NCBI RefSeq assembly: GCF_030036535.1
Contig: NZ_CP080388.1
Coordinates: forward strand, 186,001-250,000
Direction of reading: 5' to 3'
Length of the DNA stretch: 64,000 nucleotides
Source of the DNA: Agrobacterium cucumeris
GTDB taxonomy: Bacteria > Pseudomonadota > Alphaproteobacteria > Rhizobiales > Rhizobiaceae
How positions within the stretch are numbered: the stretch's first letter is position 1; each line of letters opens with the position of its first letter. Below, one piece after another: positions 52,231-60,547 of this stretch. The notes under the pieces were generated by a model. The model was not told the origin of the DNA. It searched no databases and saw only the letters and a program-made list of their open reading frames with translations. Both the position numbers and the translations under genes were made by a program.

Positions 52231-53061
52231 TTATCCTTTCACCGCGCCGGCCGTCAGGCCCTGCACGAGATAACGTTGAATGAGCAGGAAGAAGAGGCAG
52301 GCCGGAATGAGCGCCAGAACGCCCGCCGCCATCATCTGCCCGAAATCGACGGAGAATTTCGAAACGAAGGTCAGAAGGCCAACCGGGAAAGTGGCGCTCT
52401 GGTTGCCGGAAATCAGCATCAGCGCAAACAGAAGCTCGCTCCACGCGGCGGTGAAGACGAAACCAAGCGTCGCGGCAATGCCCGGCAGCGTCAACGGCAG
52501 GATGATCTGGCGGAAGGCCGTAAACCGGCTCGCCCCGTCGATCATCGCCGCCTCTTCCAGATCCTTCGGAATGCCATCGAAGAACGACTGCATGAGGAAG
52601 GTGGCAAAAGGCACGTTGAAGGCGGTGTAGACGATGACGAGGCCCGTCAGGCTGTTGGTGAGGCCGAGCGGCGATAGCATCTTGAAGATCGGCGCGACCA
52701 GCATGACCAGCGGAAACATCTGGGTGATCAGCATCAGCGCGACGATCCAGTATTTGCCCTTGAAACGGAAGCGTGACAGCGCGTAACCCGAGAGCGAAGA
52801 AAGTATCGTCACGGCAATTGCCGTGGAGCCCGCGACGATGACGCTGTTCTTAAAAAACGTCGGGAAGGCACTGTTTTCAATGACGAAACGATAATGATCC
52901 CAGGTCGCCCGCGATGGCCACATCCTCACACCTTCGCTATAGAGCAGATCATTCGGCGTGACGGACACCTTGAGCAGCCAGAACAGTGGGAACAGTGCAA
53001 AGGCGATATAGGCAAGGATCGCCAGACGATGGGCAAGGGTGAGAAATATCCTTGATGTCAT
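52231..53061 (-). CDS. CUT1 sugar ABC transporter permease (MalG type, third system)
   Basis: This 276-residue permease has six predicted helices and the EAA loop EAAMIDGASRFTAFRQIILP. It starts 3 bases after the other permease stop and is followed by the ATPase after 4 bases. Confidence 0.92.
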   Translation of the reverse strand: MTSRIFLTLAHRLAILAYIAFALFPLFWLLKVSVTPNDLLYSEGVRMWPSRATWDHYRFVIENSAFPTFFKNSVIVAGSTAIAVTILSSLSGYALSRFRFKGKYWIVALMLITQMFPLVMLVAPIFKMLSPLGLTNSLTGLVIVYTAFNVPFATFLMQSFFDGIPKDLEEAAMIDGASRFTAFRQIILPLTLPGIAATLGFVFTAAWSELLFALMLISGNQSATFPVGLLTFVSKFSVDFGQMMAAGVLALIPACLFFLLIQRYLVQGLTAGAVKG

Positions 53062-53064
53062 CGG

Positions 53065-54009
53065 TCAGTCCTTCTCGATCAGGCGCTGGCGCAGCAGCAC
53101 GATCAGCATGGAATAGGCAAGCAACAGCACCAGCAGCACCAGCGCGATGGCCGAGGCATAACCGAAATCCAGACGCCGGAAGGCCTGGGTGAAGATGTAG
53201 CTGGCGACGATCTGCGTGCGGTCCGCCGGCCCGCCATTGGTCATGACGATGATGAGATCGGCGAAATTAGCGATCCAGACGGTGCGCAGCAGAATGGTGA
53301 TGGCGATGGTCGGCGCCAGAAACGGCAGGGTGATGGAGGTGAAACGCTGCAGCGGGTTTGCCCCGTCAATTTCCGCCGCCTCGTAAAGATCGCGCGGGAT
53401 GGCCTGAAGTGCGGCAAGCAAAGTGATGGCGAAGAAGGGAATGCCCCACCAGACATTGGCGATGATTGGCCCCCACATGGCAAGCTGCGGATCGGCGAGG
53501 ATATTGTTGGGTGCGGATAACAGCCCGAGCGAGACCATCCAGTGCGGCAGCGGCCCGATGACCGGGTTGAACAGCCATGCCCAGTTGAGACCGGCAAGGA
53601 AGGTCGGCACGGCCCATGGCAGGAACACCAGCGCCTGCGCCAGCCCCCTGCCCGCAAAGGGTTTATCGAGCAGCAGCGCCAGAATGAGGCCGAAGAAGAA
53701 TTGCAGGAAAACCGAAGCGCCGGTCCACCACAGCGTGTTTTTCAGCGCCCGGTAAAAGGCCGCATCCTGCGACAGAGCCTCCAGATGTTTGAGGCCAACA
53801 AAACCGCCGGAGAACGGATTGAGCAGCTGCACATCGCGAAAGGCATAGGAGAGGCCAAGCACCAGCGGCACCAGCATGACGGCGACGATGAGCACCAGCA
53901 CAGGCGCGCTGTAAAGCCACGGTTCGGCCCATTCGGCAAACCGCCGCATCGCAGGCTTGCCAGCCGGTTTGCGCGCAGCCACCGGCCCGGCGCCATGGGC
54001 ATAGGACAT
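53065..54009 (-). CDS. CUT1 sugar ABC transporter permease (MalF type, third system)
   Basis: This 314-residue permease has a hydrophilic N-terminal extension of about 30 residues, six predicted helices and the EAA loop EAAEIDGANPLQRFTSITLP. A 151-base gap with a hairpin separates it from the binding-protein gene. Confidence 0.92.
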   Translation of the reverse strand: MSYAHGAGPVAARKPAGKPAMRRFAEWAEPWLYSAPVLVLIVAVMLVPLVLGLSYAFRDVQLLNPFSGGFVGLKHLEALSQDAAFYRALKNTLWWTGASVFLQFFFGLILALLLDKPFAGRGLAQALVFLPWAVPTFLAGLNWAWLFNPVIGPLPHWMVSLGLLSAPNNILADPQLAMWGPIIANVWWGIPFFAITLLAALQAIPRDLYEAAEIDGANPLQRFTSITLPFLAPTIAITILLRTVWIANFADLIIVMTNGGPADRTQIVASYIFTQAFRRLDFGYASAIALVLLVLLLAYSMLIVLLRQRLIEKD

Positions 54010-54106
54010 TGTATCGCTCCCTGATCGGACGATGGAACGGACGGGTTTTCCAGCCTCACGGCTTACCGATCCGAAAAATTTCTATGAAAAGGCCTGTCGC
54101 AGCGAA

Positions 54107-54153
54107 GGCCGGCAAGACCCGCCGCACGGGCATGTGCGCCCGCGCAGCCGGTC
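54107..54153 (-). other. Intercistronic hairpin after the third binding-protein gene
   Basis: An outer 7-bp stem (54107-54113 with 54147-54153, including G-U pairing) encloses an inner CGGGC/GCCCG stem (54127-54131 with 54138-54142). It lies 8 bases after the binding-protein stop. It probably stabilises the upstream message; no T run follows. Confidence 0.4.
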
Positions 54154-54160
54154 AATGTCG

Positions 54161-55420
54161 TTACTTCGAGGCCAGGAACTTCTGCTGCGCCTTGGTCATG
54201 TAATCAGCCCATTGCTTGGCAAGGTCTTCCGGCGTGATGTCGCCGAGCAGCGCTTCCTGCGATGTCTTGATCACAAGCGAATCCTTGAAGAAGGCGAATT
54301 CCTCAAGATAGGTCGGCATCGTCGTCGGTACGGCGTTCTTGTCGGCCAGTTCGTCGAACCAGCCCTTGAACTGCTCGCTGGCATAGAAGGGGTCCTTCTC
54401 CGCCGACTTGTGCACCGGCAGCGCACCGGTCTTTTTGTTCCATTCGATATTGCCTTCCGGCCCTTCAAGCGTCTCGATCAGCTTCCAGGAAAGGTCCTTG
54501 TTTTCGGATTTCGACATCATCGACCAGCCGGCGAAACCGATCGTCGGGAAGGTCTTGCCGTCGGGGCCCTTGGGCATGGTCATGACGCCGAAATCTTCCG
54601 GCTTCATGCGCTGGGCGATGGCGATCAGCGCATCCGGGTCCTGATCGAGGAAGGCGCAGGTGCCGGAATAAAAGCCGGCGACGATCTCGTTGAAGCCCCA
54701 GTTGACGCTGTCCTTTGGCGCGTAACCGTTCTTGTAGAGATCGATCACATAGGTCAGGCCCTTCACCCAGCCGGGGCTGTCGAAGGTGGAGGTGCCGTCC
54801 TTGGTGAAGAACTCGTTCGAACCGGCCATGGATGCGCCGAACATGACCCAGCCGTTGAGGCCGCCCGGGCCGCCGCGCAGGCAGTAGCCAGATTTGCCGG
54901 GAAGGGCTGCAACCTTCTTGGAGGCATCGGCAAATTCCTCGAGTGTCTTCGGCGGCTCCGTCACGCCGGCTTCGGCCAGCAGTTTCTTGTTGTAGAACAT
55001 GGCGCGCAGGTAGAAACCATAGGGCAGCATATAGGCCGTGTCCTTGACATCGCGGCCGAGTTCCAGCGTGCGCTCGCTCAGGCCCGCGGTGTGCTCCCAC
55101 TTGGCAAGATAGGGCTCAAGGCTCTCCAGCATGCCGTTATTGGCATAAAGCGACAGCCATGTGTCGGGCATTTCCATCACGTCAGGCACATCGCCGGCCG
55201 AGACCATGGTGGCGAATTTCTGGAAGGCTTCGCTCCACGGCAGGGAGACGATTTCCACCTTGGTGCCGGGATTGGCAGCCTCGAATTTCGAGACGATGCC
55301 TTTCAGCGTTTCCGTCCGCTCGGGACTTGTGATGACCTCGACCAGTTTCAAGGTCGTGTCCGCCAGCGCCGTTCCGGTCATCAGGGCGGTGAAGATTGCT
55401 GCTGTTACCAGTTTTTTCAT
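54161..55420 (-). CDS. CUT1 sugar ABC transporter substrate-binding protein (third system)
   Basis: This 419-residue periplasmic protein has a signal peptide (residues 1-20, ending GTALA) and a type 1 sugar-binding fold. It has GYCLRGGPGG, like the ICLRGKPG of the polyol-binding protein, so the two share an ancestor. GGGGAGAA precedes the ATG. The ligand is unknown. Being cotranscribed with a PLP enzyme of the cysteine/methionine group, it may bind a compound that is both sugar-like and amino- or sulfur-containing. Confidence 0.92.
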   Translation of the reverse strand: MKKLVTAAIFTALMTGTALADTTLKLVEVITSPERTETLKGIVSKFEAANPGTKVEIVSLPWSEAFQKFATMVSAGDVPDVMEMPDTWLSLYANNGMLESLEPYLAKWEHTAGLSERTLELGRDVKDTAYMLPYGFYLRAMFYNKKLLAEAGVTEPPKTLEEFADASKKVAALPGKSGYCLRGGPGGLNGWVMFGASMAGSNEFFTKDGTSTFDSPGWVKGLTYVIDLYKNGYAPKDSVNWGFNEIVAGFYSGTCAFLDQDPDALIAIAQRMKPEDFGVMTMPKGPDGKTFPTIGFAGWSMMSKSENKDLSWKLIETLEGPEGNIEWNKKTGALPVHKSAEKDPFYASEQFKGWFDELADKNAVPTTMPTYLEEFAFFKDSLVIKTSQEALLGDITPEDLAKQWADYMTKAQQKFLASK

Positions 55421-55458
55421 GTCGTTCTCCCCTTTTTTGTCGTCAGTTTAAAAACGCG

Positions 55459-56631
55459 TCAGGCGGCAGAGGCCGCCTTGATCGCGGGTTCGAGATCGTT
55501 CCAGAGGGCTTCCGTGCCCTCCAGCCCGACATGCAGGCGCACCGAACGCGCGCTGATGCCGAAGGTGTGGGCGGAGTTTGGCTGCGCCTTCTGTTCGAGC
55601 ACCACTTCGCCGGGGACGATGAGGCTTTCATGCCCGCCCCAGGAAACACCCAGTTTGAAAAGCTTGAGGCGGTCGGCAAAAGCGCGCACATCCACCCCGT
55701 CCTTGAAGATGAAGGAAAACAGGCCCGACGTGCCGTGAAGGCCGGGCGGCAGGCGGTTCGCCAGCCCCGGATGGCAGACCTTCTCCACCACATCCAGCGC
55801 CTGCAGGCGGGTTGCGATCTCAAGCGCCGAGGCCTGATGCGCCTTCATGCGCAGCGGCAGGGTGCGAAGCCCGCGAATGAGCAGCCAGGCATCGAAGGGC
55901 GACATCTTGCCGCCGAGATAGGGATAGGTTTCCGCCCGGATACGGTCGATCATCGCCTTCGAACCCGCCACCACGCCGGAGACCACATCGCTATGGCCGC
56001 CCAGATATTTCGAGGCCGAATGCACGACGAGATCCACGCCGAGCGAGATCGGCTGCTGGAAGACCGGGCTTGCCCAGGAGTTGTCGATGACGGTGACGGC
56101 GCCATGCCGCTTGCCGATGGCGGCAAGCGCGCCGACATCGTGGGCTTCCATCACCCAGCTCGTCGGGCTTTCCATGTAAAACAGCTTTGCGCCCGGCATC
56201 GCCTTTTCAACCGCCGCCTCGTCGCGGCCGTCGACATAGGTCACCTCGATATTCATGCGCTGCATGAAGGTGCCGAACAGGCGAAACGCATCGGGATAAA
56301 CGTGGCGGACGGCGACGATCCGGTCACCCGGCGAAACGAAGGACAGCACGGTGGAGGAAATGGCCGACATGCCGCTTGCAAAACCGAGCGCATCTTCGGC
56401 ACCTTCCAGCTTCGCCAGCATCTCTTCAAACAGCCGCACGGTGGGGTTCAGCCCGCGCGTATAGACCGGCCGCACCTTTTCGCCGCGATAGGTGGAGACC
56501 ATTTCGTCGTAGCTGGAAAAGGTGAAAAGCGAGGTCTGCACGATGGGCGGCACCACAGCTTCGAAGGCGTGGGCCTCGTCATGCGCAACGATAAATGAGG
56601 CGGGATCGAAGAGATCGTTGCCATGGTTCAT
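55459..56631 (-). CDS. Cys/Met metabolism PLP-dependent (trans-sulfuration) enzyme
   Basis: This 390-residue fold-type I PLP enzyme belongs to the cystathionine gamma-synthase/gamma-lyase/methionine gamma-lyase family. PLP-site motifs are SGMSAISSTVLSFVSPGD, the Asp of VIDNSWASP and the Schiff-base lysine in SASKYLGGHSDVVSG. Substrate-phosphate tyrosine and arginine are in YTRGLNPTVRLFEE. It could be a gamma-lyase, a sulfhydrylase or an enzyme on a sugar-amino compound. Its start overlaps the GntR gene stop by 4 bases, and it precedes a sugar-type ABC transporter, which is an unusual partner. Confidence 0.87.
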   Translation of the reverse strand: MNHGNDLFDPASFIVAHDEAHAFEAVVPPIVQTSLFTFSSYDEMVSTYRGEKVRPVYTRGLNPTVRLFEEMLAKLEGAEDALGFASGMSAISSTVLSFVSPGDRIVAVRHVYPDAFRLFGTFMQRMNIEVTYVDGRDEAAVEKAMPGAKLFYMESPTSWVMEAHDVGALAAIGKRHGAVTVIDNSWASPVFQQPISLGVDLVVHSASKYLGGHSDVVSGVVAGSKAMIDRIRAETYPYLGGKMSPFDAWLLIRGLRTLPLRMKAHQASALEIATRLQALDVVEKVCHPGLANRLPPGLHGTSGLFSFIFKDGVDVRAFADRLKLFKLGVSWGGHESLIVPGEVVLEQKAQPNSAHTFGISARSVRLHVGLEGTEALWNDLEPAIKAASAA

Positions 56632-57371
56632 TTCGACATGTCCTTGATATCCTCCTCGACGACGGCGAGGATTTTCAGTGTTTCTTCACGGGCGGTCTCG
56701 GCATCACCGGCGGCGATGGCATTGAACAGCGTGCGGTGAAAGGGAAAGGAGCGGCCGGCGAAATCCGGGCGGTCGAACGGCTTCGACCAGAAGCGTTCGA
56801 AACCTTCGCGCATCTGCTCCAGAAGCTGCTTGAACAGCGTATTATGGGTGGCATCGTAGATCGACAGATGGAAGGCAAGGTCTGCCTTGCCGGAGGTTCC
56901 CTCGGCCAGATGCACACGCTCCATCTCGTCTAGCCGCGCTTCCATCGTGGCGATATCGTCTGCCGTGCGGCGGCGCGCAGCGGCCATGGAGGCTTCCACC
57001 TCGATGCCGCGCCGCACTTCCAGCGTCATCAGCAGCGCATCGCGCAGGCTTTCGGCATCGATGGAAATCGGCATATGCACGGTGGCGGCGGAAATTGGCT
57101 TCAGCAGGTAATTGCCGCTGCCCTTGCGGCTGTCGATGACACCGAGCGCCTGAAACTTGCGGATGACTTCGCGAATGGTGGAGCGGCCAACACCCAGAGC
57201 CACCATCAGTTCGCGTTCAGCGGGAAGTCGGTCTCCGGCCTTCAGCCCTGCCCTCTCGACATAGTCAGAAAGCGCTGCCTCGACCTGGCGCACGCGGTCG
57301 CTCGGCGGAATGGGCTGCATGAGTTCCCGGCTGGACCTGTCCAAGACGTACCCTCTAAATTGGTCTGACAT
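56628..57371 (-). CDS. FadR-subfamily GntR regulator of the PLP/ABC operon
   Basis: This 247-residue regulator has a winged helix (about 25-95, with LPAERELMVALGVGRSTIREVI) and an FCD ligand domain (AFHLSIYDATHN). It is the first gene of the operon and so most likely autoregulates it. A possible inverted repeat (TGGT at 57361-57364 and ACCA at 57375-57378) covers its start codon. A later ATG at 57320 would remove 17 residues and is possible, as neither start has a strong ribosome site. Confidence 0.88.
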   Translation of the reverse strand: MSDQFRGYVLDRSSRELMQPIPPSDRVRQVEAALSDYVERAGLKAGDRLPAERELMVALGVGRSTIREVIRKFQALGVIDSRKGSGNYLLKPISAATVHMPISIDAESLRDALLMTLEVRRGIEVEASMAAARRRTADDIATMEARLDEMERVHLAEGTSGKADLAFHLSIYDATHNTLFKQLLEQMREGFERFWSKPFDRPDFAGRSFPFHRTLFNAIAAGDAETAREETLKILAVVEEDIKDMSK

Positions 57372-57448
57372 CTTACCATTTCAAAGGGCGGATCGATTGT
57401 CAACGGGCAAGCGCGGAACACACACAAGACAAGACTCGCGGCGACAGA

Positions 57449-57485
57449 CAAAAAAATAGGGAGGGTGACACAGGCCACCCTCCCC
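57449..57485 (-). terminator. Rho-independent terminator of the zinc uptake operon
   Basis: A 9-bp perfect stem (57459-57467 with 57476-57484) has an 8-nt loop. On the minus strand it is followed by TA and seven Ts (57457 down to 57451). It lies 25 bases after the binding-protein stop. Confidence 0.9.
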
Positions 57486-57509
57486 AGGCTCATAGCGAAA
57501 TGACGGAGC

Positions 57510-58505
57510 TTACTGGCTGAGCACAGCCGCCTTGATGGTCTGGATATTGTGGTTGATCATGTCGATATAGGTCGCGGCCGGGCCATCGGCGGTGGAAAGC
57601 GCGTCGGAATAGAGCGTGCCGCCAACCTTCAGGCCGGTTTCGCTGGCGATCTGGTCAATCAACCGCTTGTCGGTGATGTTTTCGACGAAGATCGCCGAAG
57701 CCTTGTCGTGTTTGACCTGATCCACGAGCTTGGCGACATCAGCGGCCGAAGCTTCGGATTCCGTCGAGATGCCCTCGGGCGCCAGGAAGTTCAGTCCATA
57801 AGCGTGCTCGAAATAACCGAAGGCGTCATGCGAGGTGATGATGACGCGCTTTTCCGGCGGGATGGCGGCAATCTCGGTCTTCACCTTCTCGTTCAGAGCG
57901 GCAAGCTTGGCGATATAGGCTTCCGAATTGGCGGTGTATGTGGCGCAACCGGCCTTGTCGACTTGGCAAAATGCGCCGGCAATGTTCTTCACATAGATTT
58001 CCGCGTTCTTGATCGACTGCCAGGCATGCGGGTCGAATTCACCGTGATGGTGATGACCTTCATGACCGTGGTCATGGCCGGCTTCTTCAGCCTTGTGGTC
58101 GTGGCCTTCCTCTTCTTCCGCTTCCGGATGGGCATGGCCGGCCGGTTCTTCGGATAGTTTCAGCGGCTCGACACCCTTGGTCAGTTCAACGACCGGCGCC
58201 TTGGTGCCGCTGGTGTCGATCAGCCGCTTCAGGAAGCCTTCAAATTCCAGGCCATTGACCAGCACGACGCCAGCCTTGCTGACGGCAACCGCATCGGCCG
58301 GACGCGGCTCATAGACATGCGCATCGCCATCCGGACCGACAAGCGTGGTGATCTCGACGCGGTCGCCGCCGACATTTTTGGCGAAATCGGCGATGATCGA
58401 GAAGCTGGCCACGACCTTGATTTCGGCAGCCGAAGCCTGCGCCATCAGGACCGGGGAAAGGGTAAGAAGGCTTGCGCAGGTGGCAAGACGGAGGGTTCTG
58501 AACAT
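57510..58505 (-). CDS. troA: Zinc ABC transporter substrate-binding protein (TroA/ZnuA/AztC-like)
   Basis: This 331-residue periplasmic zinc-binding protein has a signal peptide (1-27, ending ASA), a cluster A-I fold and a long His/Asp/Glu-rich loop (about residues 119-156). Probable zinc ligands are His63, His160, His226 and Asp301. The reading frame runs far upstream, but the ATG at 58505 with AAGGAGAA is the real start; the extension is the antisense-like shadow of the permease gene. By synteny it belongs to the Zur-regulated tro locus recalled from A. tumefaciens (Atu3178-3180). It is the last gene of the operon. Confidence 0.92.
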   Translation of the reverse strand: MFRTLRLATCASLLTLSPVLMAQASAAEIKVVASFSIIADFAKNVGGDRVEITTLVGPDGDAHVYEPRPADAVAVSKAGVVLVNGLEFEGFLKRLIDTSGTKAPVVELTKGVEPLKLSEEPAGHAHPEAEEEEGHDHKAEEAGHDHGHEGHHHHGEFDPHAWQSIKNAEIYVKNIAGAFCQVDKAGCATYTANSEAYIAKLAALNEKVKTEIAAIPPEKRVIITSHDAFGYFEHAYGLNFLAPEGISTESEASAADVAKLVDQVKHDKASAIFVENITDKRLIDQIASETGLKVGGTLYSDALSTADGPAATYIDMINHNIQTIKAAVLSQ

Positions 58506-58534
58506 GAAGGTTCTCCTTTTTTCGAACGCTGTTT

Positions 58535-59401
58535 TCAGGCCGTTCTGTGGCGGCCGGAACCGAGAAGATCGCCGAGCAAGCCGCGCGTGCCGACGAGAAT
58601 GGAGAGCGCGTAGATAACGCCCGCCGAAAGGATGATCGCCGGGCCCGAGGGCAACGACGCGTGATAGGACAGGATGAGGCCGGCAAAGCAGGAAACCATG
58701 CCGATGCCGATCGAGATGAAGCACATGGGTGCCACGCGGTTGGACCAGAACCGGCTGGCGGCGGCGGGCAACATCATCAGGCCGACAGAAAGCAGCGTTC
58801 CGAGCGCCTGAAAGCCACCAACCAGATTGAGCACGACGATGGCGAGGAAGAGAAAATGCACCGGGCTGCCCCAGTTGCTGACCGAGCGCAGGAACAGGGG
58901 ATCGAGGCATTCCGCCAGAAGCGCCCGCCAGAAAGTGATCATCACCACCAGCGTCACGATGCAGATGCCGCTGATGAGGCTGAGCGCCTCGTTGTTCAGC
59001 GCCAGCACGGTGCCGAACAGCACATGCATGAGATCGACGCTGGAGCCGCGCCACGAGACGAGCAGAACACCGAGCGCCAGTGAAATCAGATAAAAGGCGG
59101 CAAGCGAGGCGTCCTCCTTCTGGACGGTGAAACGCGACACCGCACCGGCCCCCAGCGCCACCACGAGGCCGACCACCAGCCCGCCAATCGTCATCGGCAG
59201 GATTTCCAGCCCGTAAAACAGAAAGCCGACGGCCGCCCCCGGCAGGATGGCGTGCGACATGGCATCGCCCGTAAGGCTCATGCGCCGCAGCATCAGGAAC
59301 ACCCCGACCGGCCCGCAGCTGATGGCAAGGATCAAGGCGCCGGCAAGCGCCCGCTGCATGAACACATATTGAACAAAGGGTTCGATGAAGAAATCAGCCA
59401 T
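58535..59401 (-). CDS. troC: Zinc ABC transporter permease (TroC/ZnuB/AztB-like)
   Basis: This 288-residue permease has about eight to nine predicted helices and the typical GDAMSHAILPGAAVGFLF near residue 48. I place the start at the ATG at 59401, which overlaps the end of the ATPase gene by 8 bases (translational coupling). Upstream in-frame codons only read the ATPase tail in another frame. It carries zinc, or possibly manganese, through the inner membrane. Confidence 0.9.
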   Translation of the reverse strand: MADFFIEPFVQYVFMQRALAGALILAISCGPVGVFLMLRRMSLTGDAMSHAILPGAAVGFLFYGLEILPMTIGGLVVGLVVALGAGAVSRFTVQKEDASLAAFYLISLALGVLLVSWRGSSVDLMHVLFGTVLALNNEALSLISGICIVTLVVMITFWRALLAECLDPLFLRSVSNWGSPVHFLFLAIVVLNLVGGFQALGTLLSVGLMMLPAAASRFWSNRVAPMCFISIGIGMVSCFAGLILSYHASLPSGPAIILSAGVIYALSILVGTRGLLGDLLGSGRHRTA

Positions 59402-60251
59402 GGGCATTCGAATTTGCGTGGGAGTGGATGTGGGAATGGGATGACGCCGCTCGCGGCCCGGCATCGAGCGCATCGGTCGCCGGTGCATTGGTCACTGGCG
59501 CATTGTTCCTTGGCGCATCACCCGGCGCGCACCACGGTGCATTTTCCTCCCATGCCTCGTGGAAATGCCGCGCCTGGCGCAGGTTTTCCGGCTTCAGGAC
59601 ATCGGCTGTCGGGCCAAGGCCGACGAGACGCCGCGCGAGAAACAGGGTCTGGGGGAAATGCTGCCGCACCAGCTGATGGTCATGCAGGACGGCGAGCACC
59701 GTGCGGCCTTCCGCAACCCATGCCTTGATCAGCACCAGAAGATCGGTGACGGTGCGCTCATCAACGGCATTGAAGGGTTCGTCCAGCAGGATCAACTGCG
59801 CGTCCTGCAACATGGCGCGGGCGAACAGGGCACGCTGCATCTGGCCACCGGAGAGCGAATCTATATTGCGCTTCTCAAAGCCGGACAGCCCGACCGCTTC
59901 CATCACCCGGCCCATCGCCGCTTTGTCCTCAGAACGGTGGCGGCCAAGCAGGCCGCGCCTGGGCCAGAGACCCAGCGCAACGAGATCGCGCACCTGAGCC
60001 GGGAACGACCTGTCGAGTTCCGATTGCTGCGGCAGATAGGCGACGGAAATGCCTGCGCTGATCCGGCACTCACCGCCGAGCGGTTTCAAGATGCCGGCGA
60101 TACCCTTCATCAGCGTCGATTTGCCCGAGCCATTGGCGCCGACAACCGCGGTGAGCGATCCCTTGGTGATATCGCCATCCAGATGATGCACGGCCGCACG
60201 GCCGGCATATCCAAGCGTCAGATTTGTGAAGGTGAGGCACGGATCGCTCAT
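59394..60251 (-). CDS. troB: Zinc ABC transporter ATPase (TroB/ZnuC/AztA-like) with His-rich tail
   Basis: This 285-residue ATPase has Walker A GANGSGKST (residues 38-46), LSGGQMQR, LILLDEPFNAVD and a switch His in VLHDHQ. Beyond the usual C-terminus it has a low-complexity Ala/Asn/Pro segment and a His-rich tail (SSHSHIHSHANSNAHG), which could bind zinc in the cytosol. It is the first gene of the operon, with Zur-like box 1 in its promoter. Confidence 0.91.
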   Translation of the reverse strand: MSDPCLTFTNLTLGYAGRAAVHHLDGDITKGSLTAVVGANGSGKSTLMKGIAGILKPLGGECRISAGISVAYLPQQSELDRSFPAQVRDLVALGLWPRRGLLGRHRSEDKAAMGRVMEAVGLSGFEKRNIDSLSGGQMQRALFARAMLQDAQLILLDEPFNAVDERTVTDLLVLIKAWVAEGRTVLAVLHDHQLVRQHFPQTLFLARRLVGLGPTADVLKPENLRQARHFHEAWEENAPWCAPGDAPRNNAPVTNAPATDALDAGPRAASSHSHIHSHANSNAHG

Positions 60252-60289
60252 CGATCCCTCCTGGGCGGGGTTTCATTCGGACCCTTGAT

Positions 60290-60307
60290 ATGTAATGTTA
60301 TTACATT
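60290..60307. promoter_or_regulatory. Zur-like box 1 in the zinc uptake promoter
   Basis: ATGTAATGTTATTACAT (60290-60306) is a 17-base palindrome. On the minus strand a TTGACG -35 (60313-60308) and TATCAA -10 (60290-60285) are 17 bases apart, and the box fills the spacer. A zinc-loaded Zur repressor here would block the troBCA promoter. Confidence 0.75.
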
Positions 60308-60321
60308 CGTCAAACGAATAC

Positions 60322-60339
60322 GTAATGAAATAACATTAA
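60322..60339. promoter_or_regulatory. Zur-like box 2
   Basis: GTAATGAAATAACATTAA shares the GTAATG start with boxes 1 and 3 and has TAATG/CATTA arms. It lies just upstream of the troBCA -35 element and could allow binding of a second Zur dimer. Confidence 0.55.
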
Positions 60340-60414
60340 CTATTGGAAAGTCAGAGCGGCACGCTGGTGGGCAGAGACCTCACGCCTCCGCGGATGCTTT
60401 TTTTCCAAAGCCCG

Positions 60415-60450
60415 TTGACATGTCGCGTATGTGTAATGTTATTACGTTAC
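60415..60450 (+). promoter_or_regulatory. yciC promoter with Zur-like box 3
   Basis: TTGACA (60415-60420) is 16-17 bases from TGTTAT/GTTATT, a -10 candidate inside the box GTAATGTTATTACGTTAC (60433-60450). The overlap of -10 and palindrome gives simple zinc-dependent repression of the CobW GTPase gene. Confidence 0.7.
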
Positions 60451-60547
60451 ATAACTGGAACCGGCACTTCAAAAACCCTCCGTTTCCAGATCGCCTGCCG
60501 TGGTCGTCATAACGCCCACGCGACTGTTGCCACAGAACGAGGTCCCC

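Noticed and set aside
54032..55738. A 568-codon plus-strand frame opposite the third binding-protein gene.
   Set aside because: It is antisense to a binding protein with a good signal peptide and ribosome site; no domain is recognisable in it.
58506..59054. An N-terminal extension of the zinc-binding protein to 514 residues.
   Set aside because: The extra residues are read out of frame from the permease gene, while the ATG at 58505 has a strong ribosome site and starts a proper signal peptide.
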